From: a virus
Direction: 5' to 3' (one strand)
Length of the DNA stretch: 23,864 nucleotides
IMG/VR virus record: IMGVR_UViG_3300027396_000090
Location: 1-23,864 of that record
The position numbers were made by a program, and so were the translations under genes. Shown piece by piece: positions 1 to 6,090 of the stretch (positions are counted from its first letter, which is position 1; each line of letters opens with the position of its first letter). The notes beneath the pieces were generated by a model, which saw nothing but the letters and a program-made list of their open reading frames with translations, did no database searches and was not told the origin of the DNA.

Positions 1-1479
1 CGGATCGCCGGCAACGCCGTCACCGTTGGTGATCGACACGCCTGCCGTACCTGCGGCAATCGAGCGAGCCGCCACGGCGCCAGCGCTCGTGCGAACGAAG
101 ATGCCGTTGACCGACAGGTTGTGCAGCGCGAGGGCCTGGCCAGCCAGACTCACGGCGTCAGCGGCGACAGAGATGCCGGTGCCGGCGCCGATGTCGAGCT
201 GGTTGCCGGTCTTGGTCATACCGGCGCCAGCGATCACTTGGCCTGCGCCGTTGAACTGCTGGAAGGTGACGGCCGTGGTGCCCAGGGTGCCGCCGGTTTC
301 GACGGTACACACGAAGCCCATGTCGGCGTTGGTAGTGCCCTCTTCCACGAAGAGGTAGGCGCCAGGCAGCTCGTCCCAGGCGTTCGCATCGGCTGCGCGA
401 ACCCAGGTGCCGACCTGCACCACGTAAATGCCGTTCTCGGCGGCGATGTTCTGATCCTTGACCAGCACACGGTTGCCGACAGACAGCGCCACGCCGTCAA
501 CGGTCATCGTGCCGAGCATCGAGGCGATGTGAGCGGTTGTTGCGGCGCGAACGGACTGCTTGGGGTCCAGACCCTGCACCGTCATGTCCACGTAGTTCTT
601 CGTGGCGGCGTCTTGCGGGCTGACCGGATCAGCGAGGTTCGTCAGGCGCTGCGAGTTGAATGCGACAGCGGTCGTCGGCGCACCCATCTGGTCCAGACGG
701 TTCGTGCGGACTTGGGTGTCGAAGTCGCTGATCTTCGAGGCCAGAATCGTCGGAATGTCGGCTGCGAGCAGCGGGCCACCCGAGACGACGCGACCCTTGG
801 AGTCGGTCGTGACCTTGGTGTAGGTGCCGGCAGTGCCGATCGAGGCCAGGGTCAGCGTGTTGGTGACGTTGGTTGCGCCGTCGAACGTGACACTCCAGGT
901 GGCGTCGCCCGTGACCGCGATCGTGCGGCCAGTTTGCAGGGCCGATGCAGTTGAGGCGTTACCGACCAGAGCGGCGGTGATGCTGTTGGCGGCAAAGTTG
1001 CCTGACGCATCGCGTGCGACGACCTTGTTGGCCGTTGCAGCTGCGGTTGCATCGACTGCCCAGGTAACAGCGGCGCCACCATTGAACGCCGTACCGATCA
1101 GGTACGAGCCGGCCGACAGTGTATTCGGCGTGTTGGCCGTAATCGTGATGTTGCCGGAACCGTCGAACGAGATGCCGTTGATGGTGCGTGCCGTCTGCAG
1201 CTTGGTGGCCGTGCCGGCATTGCCACTCACGGAGCCTTGAATCAGGCTTGTGAAGGTCTTGCTGCCGTTGATCGTCTGGTCGCCAACTAGGCCCATGAAG
1301 GCGCCCGCGCCTGCGATTGGGACCACGGCAGTTGCGGTGCCTTCAGCCCCACCCGTGCCGAAGCCGTAGTAGAGCGTGTTGTCCTGTTCGTTGAACGCCA
1401 GTTCCGCGTTCAGCAGTGTGGCCGGTGCGCCGGCTGCACCACCCGCTGCGCGGCGCTTAATACGTACTGTGTTTGCCAT
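1..1479 (-). CDS. Tail fibre protein, 3' end outside window (partial)
   Basis: An uninterrupted minus-strand frame runs from an ATG at 1479 to the left edge (493 codons, no stop). AGGAG lies six bases before the ATG. The protein begins MANTVRIKRRAAGG and reads as a tail fibre: a short N-terminal attachment segment with LNAELAFNEQDNTLYYG, then low-complexity Gly/Ala/Thr/Asn-rich beta repeats (DQTINGSKTFTS, KLQTARTINGISFDGSGNIT). A segment with GNRVLVKDQ, ENGIYVV and WVRAADAN follows, a pattern common in siphophage fibres. It should form an elongated trimer that contacts the host surface. Part of it resembles the other fibre (10379-12298), notably the LQTAR-INGV-FDG segment. It is the last gene of the minus-strand run seen here and follows the HNH-like gene by 14 bases. 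The C-terminal receptor-binding part is not visible. The fibre call is by composition and motifs; the receptor is unknown. Confidence 0.85.
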   Translation of the reverse strand, partial: MANTVRIKRRAAGGAAGAPATLLNAELAFNEQDNTLYYGFGTGGAEGTATAVVPIAGAGAFMGLVGDQTINGSKTFTSLIQGSVSGNAGTATKLQTARTINGISFDGSGNITITANTPNTLSAGSYLIGTAFNGGAAVTWAVDATAAATANKVVARDASGNFAANSITAALVGNASTASALQTGRTIAVTGDATWSVTFDGATNVTNTLTLASIGTAGTYTKVTTDSKGRVVSGGPLLAADIPTILASKISDFDTQVRTNRLDQMGAPTTAVAFNSQRLTNLADPVSPQDAATKNYVDMTVQGLDPKQSVRAATTAHIASMLGTMTVDGVALSVGNRVLVKDQNIAAENGIYVVQVGTWVRAADANAWDELPGAYLFVEEGTTNADMGFVCTVETGGTLGTTAVTFQQFNGAGQVIAGAGMTKTGNQLDIGAGTGISVAADAVSLAGQALALHNLSVNGIFVRTSAGAVAARSIAAGTAGVSITNGDGVAGDP

Positions 1480-1493
1480 TTCTTACTCCTGAC

Positions 1494-1925
1494 TCAAGTC
1501 CAAGATTTTCCGCGCAAGATGGAACTAACCATCGACTGCGAAACGCCGAACATCGCAGCGAGCGACGCTTGGCTAATGCCTTTTTCTCCTCGAATTTGCT
1601 TGAGTTCTTGGACTTTTTCTTCCGAGAGTTTCACGCAGCTCCTGTTTCTGGACTGAACCACAGCGGTAGCCCAGCGGCAATTTCCAGGTTGGTAGTTGCC
1701 ACTTCCGTCAATTCGATCAATGGACTCGCCAGCTTTTGGCAGGCCCATGTCTTCCACAAATGTTTCAAAGCTGTCCCAAGTGGCACACACACTCACGGAC
1801 GCATAGTTCGCCTCGCCCTTATCAACCCTTGGAGAGCGGGTGCGGCGACGCATATCTACCCAGGCCTCATAGGCTTTGGCCATTTCGGGGCCGTGGGTCT
1901 CTAGTAGGCGGCTCTTCTTGTTCAT
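1494..1925 (-). CDS. HNH-type homing endonuclease-like protein with C-terminal HTH
   Basis: A 143-residue protein of a kind often found as a free-standing insertion in phage genomes. The N-terminal half carries AYEAWVDMRRRT, then VCATWDSFETFVEDMG, then SIDRIDGSGNYQPGNCRWAT with QSRNR. This series is typical of small HNH-like nucleases. The C-terminal 45 residues (EEKVQELKQIRGEKGISQASLAAMFGVSQSMVSSILRGKSW) look like a helix-turn-helix DNA-binding module. I chose the ATG at 1925, which overlaps the TGA of the upstream gene as TGATG; a TTG one codon earlier is less likely. The gene sits between a collagen-like gene and a tail fibre that normally could be adjacent, which fits insertion by homing. 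A canonical catalytic His pair is not obvious, so activity is uncertain. Confidence 0.75.
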   Translation of the reverse strand: MNKKSRLLETHGPEMAKAYEAWVDMRRRTRSPRVDKGEANYASVSVCATWDSFETFVEDMGLPKAGESIDRIDGSGNYQPGNCRWATAVVQSRNRSCVKLSEEKVQELKQIRGEKGISQASLAAMFGVSQSMVSSILRGKSWT

Positions 1926-2191
1926 CAAAAATTTCCGCCGTCCGTCAGGCTCGGTGCTCGAATGTTGATGATCTTGTTGCCACCGACTGCCAGGACATCG
2001 CCTGGCTGCAAATCAGTGAACAGCACCTCGATACCGCCAACGGTATTCGGGCCAGGATCACCACGGTCGCCCTTATCTCCCTTTGGACCAGGAGGCCCCA
2101 TCACGCCTTCGGAGACGATCTCCGCAGGCTGCTCCTCAACGACTACGACAGTCGTCTCTTCCGGCGTCTGGATGATTTCTACATCAGCCAT
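1925..2191 (-). CDS. Small collagen-like virion protein
   Basis: An 88-residue acidic protein. Residues about 31-49 form six consecutive Gly-X-Y triplets (GPPGPKGDKGDRGDPGPN), a short collagen-like triple-helix segment. It is flanked by an acidic Thr/Val/Glu-rich head and a C-terminal beta-like part ending in SLTDGGNF, an ending I associate with small phage collagen-like proteins next to tail-fibre genes. It probably trimerises and serves as a spike, fibre adaptor or attachment piece. The start is well supported: ATG at 2191 overlaps the TAA of the upstream gene (TAATG), giving translational coupling, and its own stop overlaps the next ATG (TGATG). The role in the virion is inferred from composition and context only. 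Confidence 0.7.
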   Translation of the reverse strand: MADVEIIQTPEETTVVVVEEQPAEIVSEGVMGPPGPKGDKGDRGDPGPNTVGGIEVLFTDLQPGDVLAVGGNKIINIRAPSLTDGGNF

Positions 2192-2532
2192 TACCGAGTG
2201 ACCTCTGGCGAGACGCTGACCTTGCCTTCAATCAGGCGAGTCACGCGGCCGCTCGTGTCTGTGAGCTCCAGGTCGTAGACGCCGGCCTTCATTGCCGAGG
2301 TCTCTTCCGGAGTCAGTTGAATTTGAATGATGCCGCCCGTAGCCAGCGTGATGCGGTTGTTGGCGGTGGACAGCTCGAGGATGACTTCTGCGCTGGTGAC
2401 AGTCGGGCGAACCTGCATCCGAGCGGTATAGCCCGTCAGGGAAACGGGGCGCTTGTTCTTGTCGCGCCAGGTCAGGCGCTTTGTGAACGTGGTGCCCTGT
2501 TCGATTGTCAGATTCAGCTTGGCAGCAGGCAT
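2191..2532 (-). CDS. Small beta-rich phage structural protein (baseplate/fibre N-domain type)
   Basis: A 113-residue protein starting MPAAKLNLTIEQGTTFTKRL and continuing with TWRDKNKRPVSLTGYTARMQVR, ITLATGGIIQIQLTPEET and YDLELTDTSGRVTRLIEGKVSVSPEVTR. This pattern of beta strands (F-x-x-x-L-x-W, DLTGYTA-like, YDLEL, GxVxVSPEVT) matches a common small protein in phage tail and lysis regions. It resembles the N-terminal domain of BppU-type baseplate proteins. GAGGA lies four bases before the ATG. A promoter-like sequence precedes it, so it may begin a transcription unit with the collagen-like protein, the HNH-like gene and the left fibre. The function is inferred from family resemblance and was not checked by a search. 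Confidence 0.65.
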   Translation of the reverse strand: MPAAKLNLTIEQGTTFTKRLTWRDKNKRPVSLTGYTARMQVRPTVTSAEVILELSTANNRITLATGGIIQIQLTPEETSAMKAGVYDLELTDTSGRVTRLIEGKVSVSPEVTR

Positions 2533-2553
2533 GTTGTCCTCGGAGTTCGGCCG

Positions 2554-2583
2554 ATTCTATGGGTGAAACGGCCTTGATGTCAA
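2554..2583 (-). promoter_or_regulatory. Sigma70-like promoter upstream of the 2191-2532 gene
   Basis: On the minus strand a perfect TTGACA (2583-2578) is followed after 18 bases by TAGAAT (2559-2554), a 5/6 match to the -10 consensus. Transcription would start near 2547, about 15 bases before the ATG at 2532, with GAGGA in the leader. It lies in the only sizeable non-coding gap in this part of the window (2533-2595), just downstream of Rz. It is a sequence match only. Confidence 0.55.
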
Positions 2584-2595
2584 GTCAGCCGTGAC
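2584..2595. repeat. GTCA-N4-TGAC palindrome, copy 1
   Basis: GTCACGGCTGAC on the minus strand, directly after the TAA of Rz and touching the TTGACA of the promoter-like site. It is one of four copies of GTCAC-N3-TGAC found at gene junctions in this window (also at 3800, 12329 and 21483). Its position at the -35 element suggests an operator or activator site. Confidence 0.5.
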
Positions 2596-3084
2596 TTATT
2601 GTACTGCCTTTTGGACACTGCCGATGTAGTCGTGAAGTCCATTCACTTGCTCTCGGAGCTGGTCAGCTTCTTTTGCCACGCCTCGATATTCATCCGCGCA
2701 CGCTCCAAGTAACTCTCTTGCGGTGCGGGCTTCGCCAGCGTAGGCGGCAGCGGTGGAATCTTCGGGGGCTGGACGGGCATTGAGTCGGGCGATTTGGTCG
2801 CGCAACCCACCATTGACAGCGTCCACGCGAGCAACCCGATCAGATAGAACTTTCCGTTTACTTTCTTCATTTCGAACGATCCTTGCGATTTGATCCTGCA
2901 TGTTCTGCTCGACCTTGCGAGCCAGCTGTTCGGCCTGCAGGGTTGATTCGGCCACCTGCTGCTTGTACTGGGCGAAGTCACGCTCGACGCCAGCCTTGCC
3001 GACGTAGAGCCAGCCACTTAGCGCCAGCAAGGCGCCGACAACTACCAGCGCAACCCAGTCCTTGATCGACAACACGGGCATCAT
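2596..3084 (-). CDS. Rz: Rz-like inner-membrane spanin (i-spanin)
   Basis: A 162-residue protein. Residues about 8-28 (DWVALVVVGALLALSGWLYV) form one N-terminal membrane anchor. A long charged helical periplasmic part follows, rich in Gln, Arg, Glu and Ala, and predicted coiled coil (QYKQQVAESTLQAEQLARKV and onward). This is the plan of an i-spanin, which joins an outer-membrane lipoprotein to fuse the two membranes in the last step of lysis. The call is strengthened by a lipoprotein gene nested inside it in another frame (2643-2870), the classic Rz/Rz1 arrangement. The ATG at 3084 overlaps the stop of the lysozyme's -1 frame segment as ATGA, so translation is probably coupled to the lysozyme. 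A second ATG follows immediately. Confidence 0.9.
   Translation of the reverse strand: MMPVLSIKDWVALVVVGALLALSGWLYVGKAGVERDFAQYKQQVAESTLQAEQLARKVEQNMQDQIARIVRNEESKRKVLSDRVARVDAVNGGLRDQIARLNARPAPEDSTAAAYAGEARTARELLGACADEYRGVAKEADQLREQVNGLHDYIGSVQKAVQ
2643..2870 (-). CDS. Rz1: Rz1-like outer-membrane lipoprotein spanin, nested in Rz
   Basis: A 75-residue protein encoded wholly inside Rz in a different frame. The start is the ATG at 2870 (MKKVNGKFYL), with AAGGAT upstream. The same frame is open further upstream, but that extension lacks a signal and is rejected. Residues 1-22 form a lipoprotein signal with lipobox LSMVGC, and cleavage would leave Cys22 at the N-terminus. The mature part is proline-rich (VQPPKIPPLPPTLAKPAPQ), as is typical for Rz1, and ends in a short charged helix. 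It should sit in the inner leaflet of the outer membrane and bind the Rz periplasmic domain. Signal, lipobox, proline richness and nested position agree, so confidence is high. Confidence 0.9.
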   Translation of the reverse strand: MKKVNGKFYLIGLLAWTLSMVGCATKSPDSMPVQPPKIPPLPPTLAKPAPQESYLERARMNIEAWQKKLTSSESK

Positions 3085-3217
3085 TCGGCTTCTCCTGTGC
3101 AGATTCGGTACTCAGCCTGGCGCCGGTTGGTCAAGCCCTTGACCGTCACACCTTTGACCTTGTCCCACTTCAGGAGCTCCTTGCAGGCGCCTTCGTAGTC
3201 GAGTGCGTTCAGCTCTT
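3081..3217 (-). pseudogene. C-terminal lysozyme segment in the -1 frame
   Basis: This is the rest of the lysozyme, in the -1 frame relative to 3209-3577. It reads ELNALDYEGACKELLKWDKV, then GLTNRRQAEYRICTGEAE, the usual C-terminal pattern of phage lysozymes (LNA-DY-GAC-E-L-W, GL-xRR-xxE). Joining the two frames at the AAG codon (3217-3215) gives about 165 residues, the normal family length. The stop (3081-3083) overlaps the Rz start as ATGA, so this frame still fits the operon. It is either translated by frameshifting, or the break is a one-base loss or sequencing error. Confidence 0.75.
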
Positions 3218-3577
3218 GGCCAGAGTCGATTTGCAGAACGCCGTTTCGCCCACGTTGTAGGTGAAGCTGACGTACGCCTGGAACTCGTAGGGATGCATCG
3301 GGACGGGCGCACAACGCTTGACGGCCTGTTCGAACTTCGTCGCATCGCGCAGAAGGTCAACCAAGGCTCGAGTGGGCGTGGTCTTCTCGCCCATCTTCAC
3401 CGCGCTGCCGTCGGGCTTGCGAGTCGTACCGTAACCGTAGGTCGGCACATCACCCGGTACGGGAATGATGGCGTCGTCGGTGTAGCCCTCGTGAAGCGCG
3501 ATGCCCACAAGCGTCGAAGCCGCAAGCACGAGGCTGGCGGCTGCAACACGGGTTCGGTTTGGATTTCGATCAATCAT
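3209..3577 (-). CDS. SAR endolysin (lysozyme), N-terminal part; frame broken
   Basis: A 122-residue frame. Residues about 11-28 (VAAASLVLAASTLVGIAL) are weakly hydrophobic and Ala/Ser/Gly-rich, as in signal-anchor-release endolysins. The lysozyme active region follows, HEGYTDDAIIPVPGD then VPTYGYGTT, with Glu30 the likely catalytic acid and Asp43 and Thr46 candidates for the rest of the triad. The frame goes through KFEQAVKRCAPVP and YVSFTYNVGETAFCKSTLAK and then hits TGA. The conserved C-terminal third continues in the -1 frame (3217-3081). A single missing A (AAGAGCTG where AAGAAGCTG would keep frame) explains the break. The start overlaps the holin stop by eight bases. The enzyme would cleave peptidoglycan in the periplasm. 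As written, the truncated product probably does not fold. Confidence 0.85.
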   Translation of the reverse strand: MIDRNPNRTRVAAASLVLAASTLVGIALHEGYTDDAIIPVPGDVPTYGYGTTRKPDGSAVKMGEKTTPTRALVDLLRDATKFEQAVKRCAPVPMHPYEFQAYVSFTYNVGETAFCKSTLAKS

Positions 3578-3797
3578 TCTTGTCGTCCTGTTGAGCGAGA
3601 AGCCGAGTGACGAACGCCAGGCCGACCACCGTCGAGATGACGGTTGAGGCCAACCACCGAGGCCAGGGAACGATGTCCATGACGATCGGCAGAATGGCCT
3701 CGAGACCCGACAGCAGGCCGGCCAGCAACATCAGCCGGATGCTCCAGGCTCGGCGCAGCACTCGCTTCCAATCTGGAAGAAGGTGCGGTTTACGCAT
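3570..3797 (-). CDS. Putative holin
   Basis: A 75-residue protein with two hydrophobic segments: about residues 19-41 (SIRLMLLAGLLSGLEAILPI) and about 47-68 (PRWLASTVISTVVGLAFVTR). It has a basic N-terminus and a short charged tail (LAQQDDKND). Small size, two membrane helices and a position directly before the lysozyme, with an 8-base overlap, fit a class II type holin or pinholin. SAR endolysins are often paired with pinholins, which depolarise the membrane and release the enzyme. The ATG at 3797 is preceded by the repeated GTCACGGATGAC motif, and no strong Shine-Dalgarno sequence is visible. The call rests on topology and context. Confidence 0.75.
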   Translation of the reverse strand: MRKPHLLPDWKRVLRRAWSIRLMLLAGLLSGLEAILPIVMDIVPWPRWLASTVISTVVGLAFVTRLLAQQDDKND

Positions 3798-3814
3798 GTG
3801 TCATCCGTGACTTA
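3798..3814. repeat. 17-bp junction repeat with GTCA-N4-TGAC palindrome, copy 2
   Basis: The 17 bases GTGTCATCCGTGACTTA are identical to those at 21481-21497. In both places the repeat fills the space from a TAA stop to the next ATG on the minus strand. The core palindrome is 3800-3811. Here it separates the 100-residue unknown gene from the holin. Confidence 0.7.
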
Positions 3815-4114
3815 GGCCATTGGGCGACCGAGCATCGACAGCGCCTTCTGGGTCATCGGACTGTCCATGTCGGTGACGACGGACCAGTCCTGCGGAATGC
3901 TCAGGTCTTCCGGCACCATCGCGCACACGAGGTCTTCGCCGATCACCTTGTAGAAGAAGTGATTGACGTTGACGATCGTCGAGCCGTCTGCGTCCGTCTG
4001 GTGAAACGGAACATCCTTCAGCCGCTCGTGGAAGTCGTGCTTTGCCCAGTAGGGCATGTTGGAGCCCAGCTCGGGGGCTTCCTGGTTTTGGGTCTGTGTT
4101 TCAGGGGTGTCCAT
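3812..4114 (-). CDS. Unknown 100-residue acidic protein next to radical SAM gene
   Basis: I do not recognise this protein. It has 100 residues. The head is acidic and Gln/Pro/Thr-rich (MDTPETQTQNQEAPEL). A more structured part follows, with MPYWAKHDFHERLKDVPFHQ, IVNVNHFFYKVIGEDLVCAM and IPQDWSVVTDMDSP, and the tail is KALSMLGRPMA. It has one cysteine and no membrane segment. A clear AAGGAG lies five bases before the ATG. It begins nine bases after the stop of the radical SAM gene, so the two are probably co-transcribed and translated together. That makes it a candidate partner or substrate of the enzyme, but it has no evident leader/core organisation. It could equally be an ordinary late phage protein of the lysis region. 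Confidence 0.7.
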   Translation of the reverse strand: MDTPETQTQNQEAPELGSNMPYWAKHDFHERLKDVPFHQTDADGSTIVNVNHFFYKVIGEDLVCAMVPEDLSIPQDWSVVTDMDSPMTQKALSMLGRPMA

Positions 4115-4123
4115 GTTGACTCC

Positions 4124-5470
4124 TTATTGGGCCGCGATCGGGATGATGCGGCGTTTACCTTGGGGTTGTGCTCGGTTCCAGATGTCCTTGCGATCCTCGC
4201 GCTGCGGGCCTTCGATGTGGATCGGCACGCAGCCTGTCAGAAACTCGATGCCGGCCGCGAACACCGGAAGCGCATCCGAGAAGGCGTTGTCGCACGAGGT
4301 TTCCCACAGGTCGCCCTCGAGGAACATGCACGAGCCCTTGCAGATTTGCAGCACAGGGCAGTTCGGACACTCTTCGCGCTTGGACCAGTGGGTTGCGGTT
4401 TTCAGCTTGACGTTGGCCAGGTCCGAGACGTGACCGATCTTGTGCGACTGGCCGTTGGGGGCAAAGGAAGCCGCGCTCACGTTCTGGCACGTCACTACGT
4501 TGCCGCGCAGATCGACCGCGATATTGTCAGGCCGATCCATGCCGCACTTCTGACCGAGAGTGGCCGAGCGTCGGCCGACACGGATCGAGTTCACGAAGCT
4601 GGCCACGCGATCACGCACGGCGCTGAAGTTCGCGGCCTGGCCGGTTCGAATCTCGTGGAACGACAGGTTGCGGAACGCAGCCATCTCGTCCGGCTGCAGC
4701 GAGTTGGCAAGACCGCCCTCGTCGTAAGCGTCAACGAAGGCGCCCTCCCCAATCGGCACGAACGGATCGCCGGTGAGCTCCACGAAGAACTTCTGAATCT
4801 CGGCTCGAGATGGGTTGTTGCGGTTGAGCATGGCGTTGAAGCTCATGCGACCCTTGGGGCCGAGACGCGCCCAGAGATCGAGAATCGCGGACTTCTTCTC
4901 AGGGTCTTCCAGCGGATCGGGGCCGCGCACCCATTGACCGGGGCCGTCATGGGACAGGCCGACTTGAAAGCCCATGTCGTCAAGCCATTGGTTGATTTCG
5001 GGCGTCAGCAGCGACCCGTTGGTGATGACCTGGAAGACGGCGTTCGGGTACTTGACGCGCAGGCACTCCACCAGGGGGCGCATCGTCTTGATGTAGACCA
5101 GGGGCTCGCCGCCCCAGAACTCGATCTGTTCGGGCTCTTCTTTGACCCAGGCGTCGAGTCCAGTCACGAATGACTCAACCTCTCCGGGGTTTGTTTCATC
5201 GGCACGCGGCACGAAGCGCTGCGAGCAGTATTCGCACTCGTAGTTACAAGAGAGGCCAAGCGAAATTTTCAGCTTCTTTGGCGACACTTTGTTGCCAGGA
5301 TTGTCGATGCTGACTTTGAAGGGCTCTTCGCCGCTCGCGACCGCCAGCAGCGTCGATACAATAGGCTTTCCAGTCTCGTCGTTCAGCAGTTCGGATGTGT
5401 CATTGTCGTAACGCAGCCGAATACTAGGGCCGCCACGGGCGTTCTTCGTCGTGATGATGAATTGAGCCAT
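4124..5470 (-). CDS. Radical SAM enzyme with SPASM domain
   Basis: A 448-residue enzyme. The radical SAM motif CNYECEYC (Cys75, Cys79, Cys82) would bind the [4Fe-4S] cluster that cleaves S-adenosylmethionine to a 5'-deoxyadenosyl radical. IEFWGGEPLVY matches the GGEP motif, and VITNGSLLTPE with QVGLSHDGPG matches later core strands. The C-terminus is a full SPASM domain: a CX13GX4C element (about Cys309-Cys328), then CPNCPVLQICKGSC (about 368-381) and another Cys near 393, enough for two auxiliary clusters. SPASM enzymes mostly modify peptides or proteins (sulfatase maturation, PQQ, sactipeptides). I chose the ATG at 5470 with GGAG five bases upstream; an upstream TTG would add 14 residues and lacks such a site. 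The substrate is unknown. Neighbours are a 100-residue protein downstream and a divergent GNAT-like gene. Confidence 0.93.
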   Translation of the reverse strand: MAQFIITTKNARGGPSIRLRYDNDTSELLNDETGKPIVSTLLAVASGEEPFKVSIDNPGNKVSPKKLKISLGLSCNYECEYCSQRFVPRADETNPGEVESFVTGLDAWVKEEPEQIEFWGGEPLVYIKTMRPLVECLRVKYPNAVFQVITNGSLLTPEINQWLDDMGFQVGLSHDGPGQWVRGPDPLEDPEKKSAILDLWARLGPKGRMSFNAMLNRNNPSRAEIQKFFVELTGDPFVPIGEGAFVDAYDEGGLANSLQPDEMAAFRNLSFHEIRTGQAANFSAVRDRVASFVNSIRVGRRSATLGQKCGMDRPDNIAVDLRGNVVTCQNVSAASFAPNGQSHKIGHVSDLANVKLKTATHWSKREECPNCPVLQICKGSCMFLEGDLWETSCDNAFSDALPVFAAGIEFLTGCVPIHIEGPQREDRKDIWNRAQPQGKRRIIPIAAQ

Positions 5471-5526
5471 ACGTTCTCCGTGCCTTGTACAATAACTCAG
5501 CGATTGTATCACTGAGCCTTTCGATC
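5471..5526. promoter_or_regulatory. Divergent promoter region between radical SAM and GNAT-like genes
   Basis: This 56-base gap holds TACAAT on the plus strand (5488-5493) and TACAAT on the minus strand (5508-5503), together an inverted repeat with a 9-base spacer. The minus copy is a 5/6 match to a -10 box, 33 bases before the radical SAM ATG; a weak TTCATG lies 17 bases upstream of it. The plus copy lies 34 bases before the ATG at 5527. No good -35 boxes are visible, so an activator may be needed. It could also be an operator palindrome. Confidence 0.4.
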
Positions 5527-6090
5527 ATGAAGTTTACTACTCGTCCACTTAGCATCGCAGATTCGCGGGAAGTTCAAGCCTGCTATGACAGCCAACCCAA
5601 GCTGATGCTGATTGAGAAGAGTCCTGACGAAGCTCCCTATGCTGGAGTTTTTGAGCAACTTCTTCTTACAGGCTGCGTCGCGTTCGGCGCGTATGCGAAC
5701 GACGAGCTTCGAGCCTTTGTAGTGTTCTGGCCTTGGCCAAGTCTTCCTGCTTCCACGCTCGTGCTCATGGTCAACCGTCCGGATGGAATGATCTATAACC
5801 CCGAGCGATCGGGTCTGCAGGCAGCTCTTGATGCGGGTATAGCCAGCATGGAAGCCGAGGGACGGTCTAGCATCTACTTCGCACGCGCCGCAGGTGGTCG
5901 ATGGAAGAACAGCACCATCAAGCGTCGCCTCGGTCGGCTGAGCGAGTACCACTTTCTTGCCGTCGAGCGAGTTGAAGGCGGCAAGTTGGCTCGTTTTCCA
6001 GCCTTCAACCAGCTGATTCTTGGCGGTCGCCCGCTTCGCGGTGACGCAATCATCGGTCACGCCCTTGCTCCTCAAGTCGGTGACTTTTGA
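5527..6090 (+). CDS. GNAT-like acyltransferase-type protein (tentative)
   Basis: A 187-residue protein on the strand opposite the late genes. The order resembles a GNAT fold: N-terminal KFTTRPLSIADSREVQACYD (strand and helix), central GAYANDELRAFVVFWPWP and STLVLMVNRP (antiparallel strands), a helix with AALDAGIASMEAEG followed by SSIYFARA, and a C-terminal strand with FLAVERVEGGKL. GNAT proteins transfer acyl groups from acyl-CoA to amines, but no clear acetyl-CoA P-loop (Q/RxxGxG/A) is visible, so the activity is doubtful. I preferred the ATG at 5527; an in-frame TTG at 5485 would add 14 residues. There is no Shine-Dalgarno sequence at the ATG. Its 3' end overlaps the convergent desaturase gene by 19 bases, and it is divergent from the radical SAM gene. 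Confidence 0.65.
   Translation: MKFTTRPLSIADSREVQACYDSQPKLMLIEKSPDEAPYAGVFEQLLLTGCVAFGAYANDELRAFVVFWPWPSLPASTLVLMVNRPDGMIYNPERSGLQAALDAGIASMEAEGRSSIYFARAAGGRWKNSTIKRRLGRLSEYHFLAVERVEGGKLARFPAFNQLILGGRPLRGDAIIGHALAPQVGDF

Noticed and set aside
121-954. Plus-strand open frame opposite the left tail fibre
   Set aside because: The minus strand is open from 1479 to the edge with tail-fibre motifs and a good ribosome site; this frame is its shadow.
2871-3017. Upstream extension of the Rz1 frame
   Set aside because: The extension is Ser/Arg/Pro-rich with no signal. The ATG at 2870 gives a proper lipoprotein signal and lipobox.
3959-5173. Long plus-strand open frame opposite the radical SAM gene (404 codons)
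   Set aside because: It is the antisense shadow of the radical SAM gene and its neighbour. Its translation is Arg/His/Val-rich with no motif, and the opposite strand has clear family motifs.
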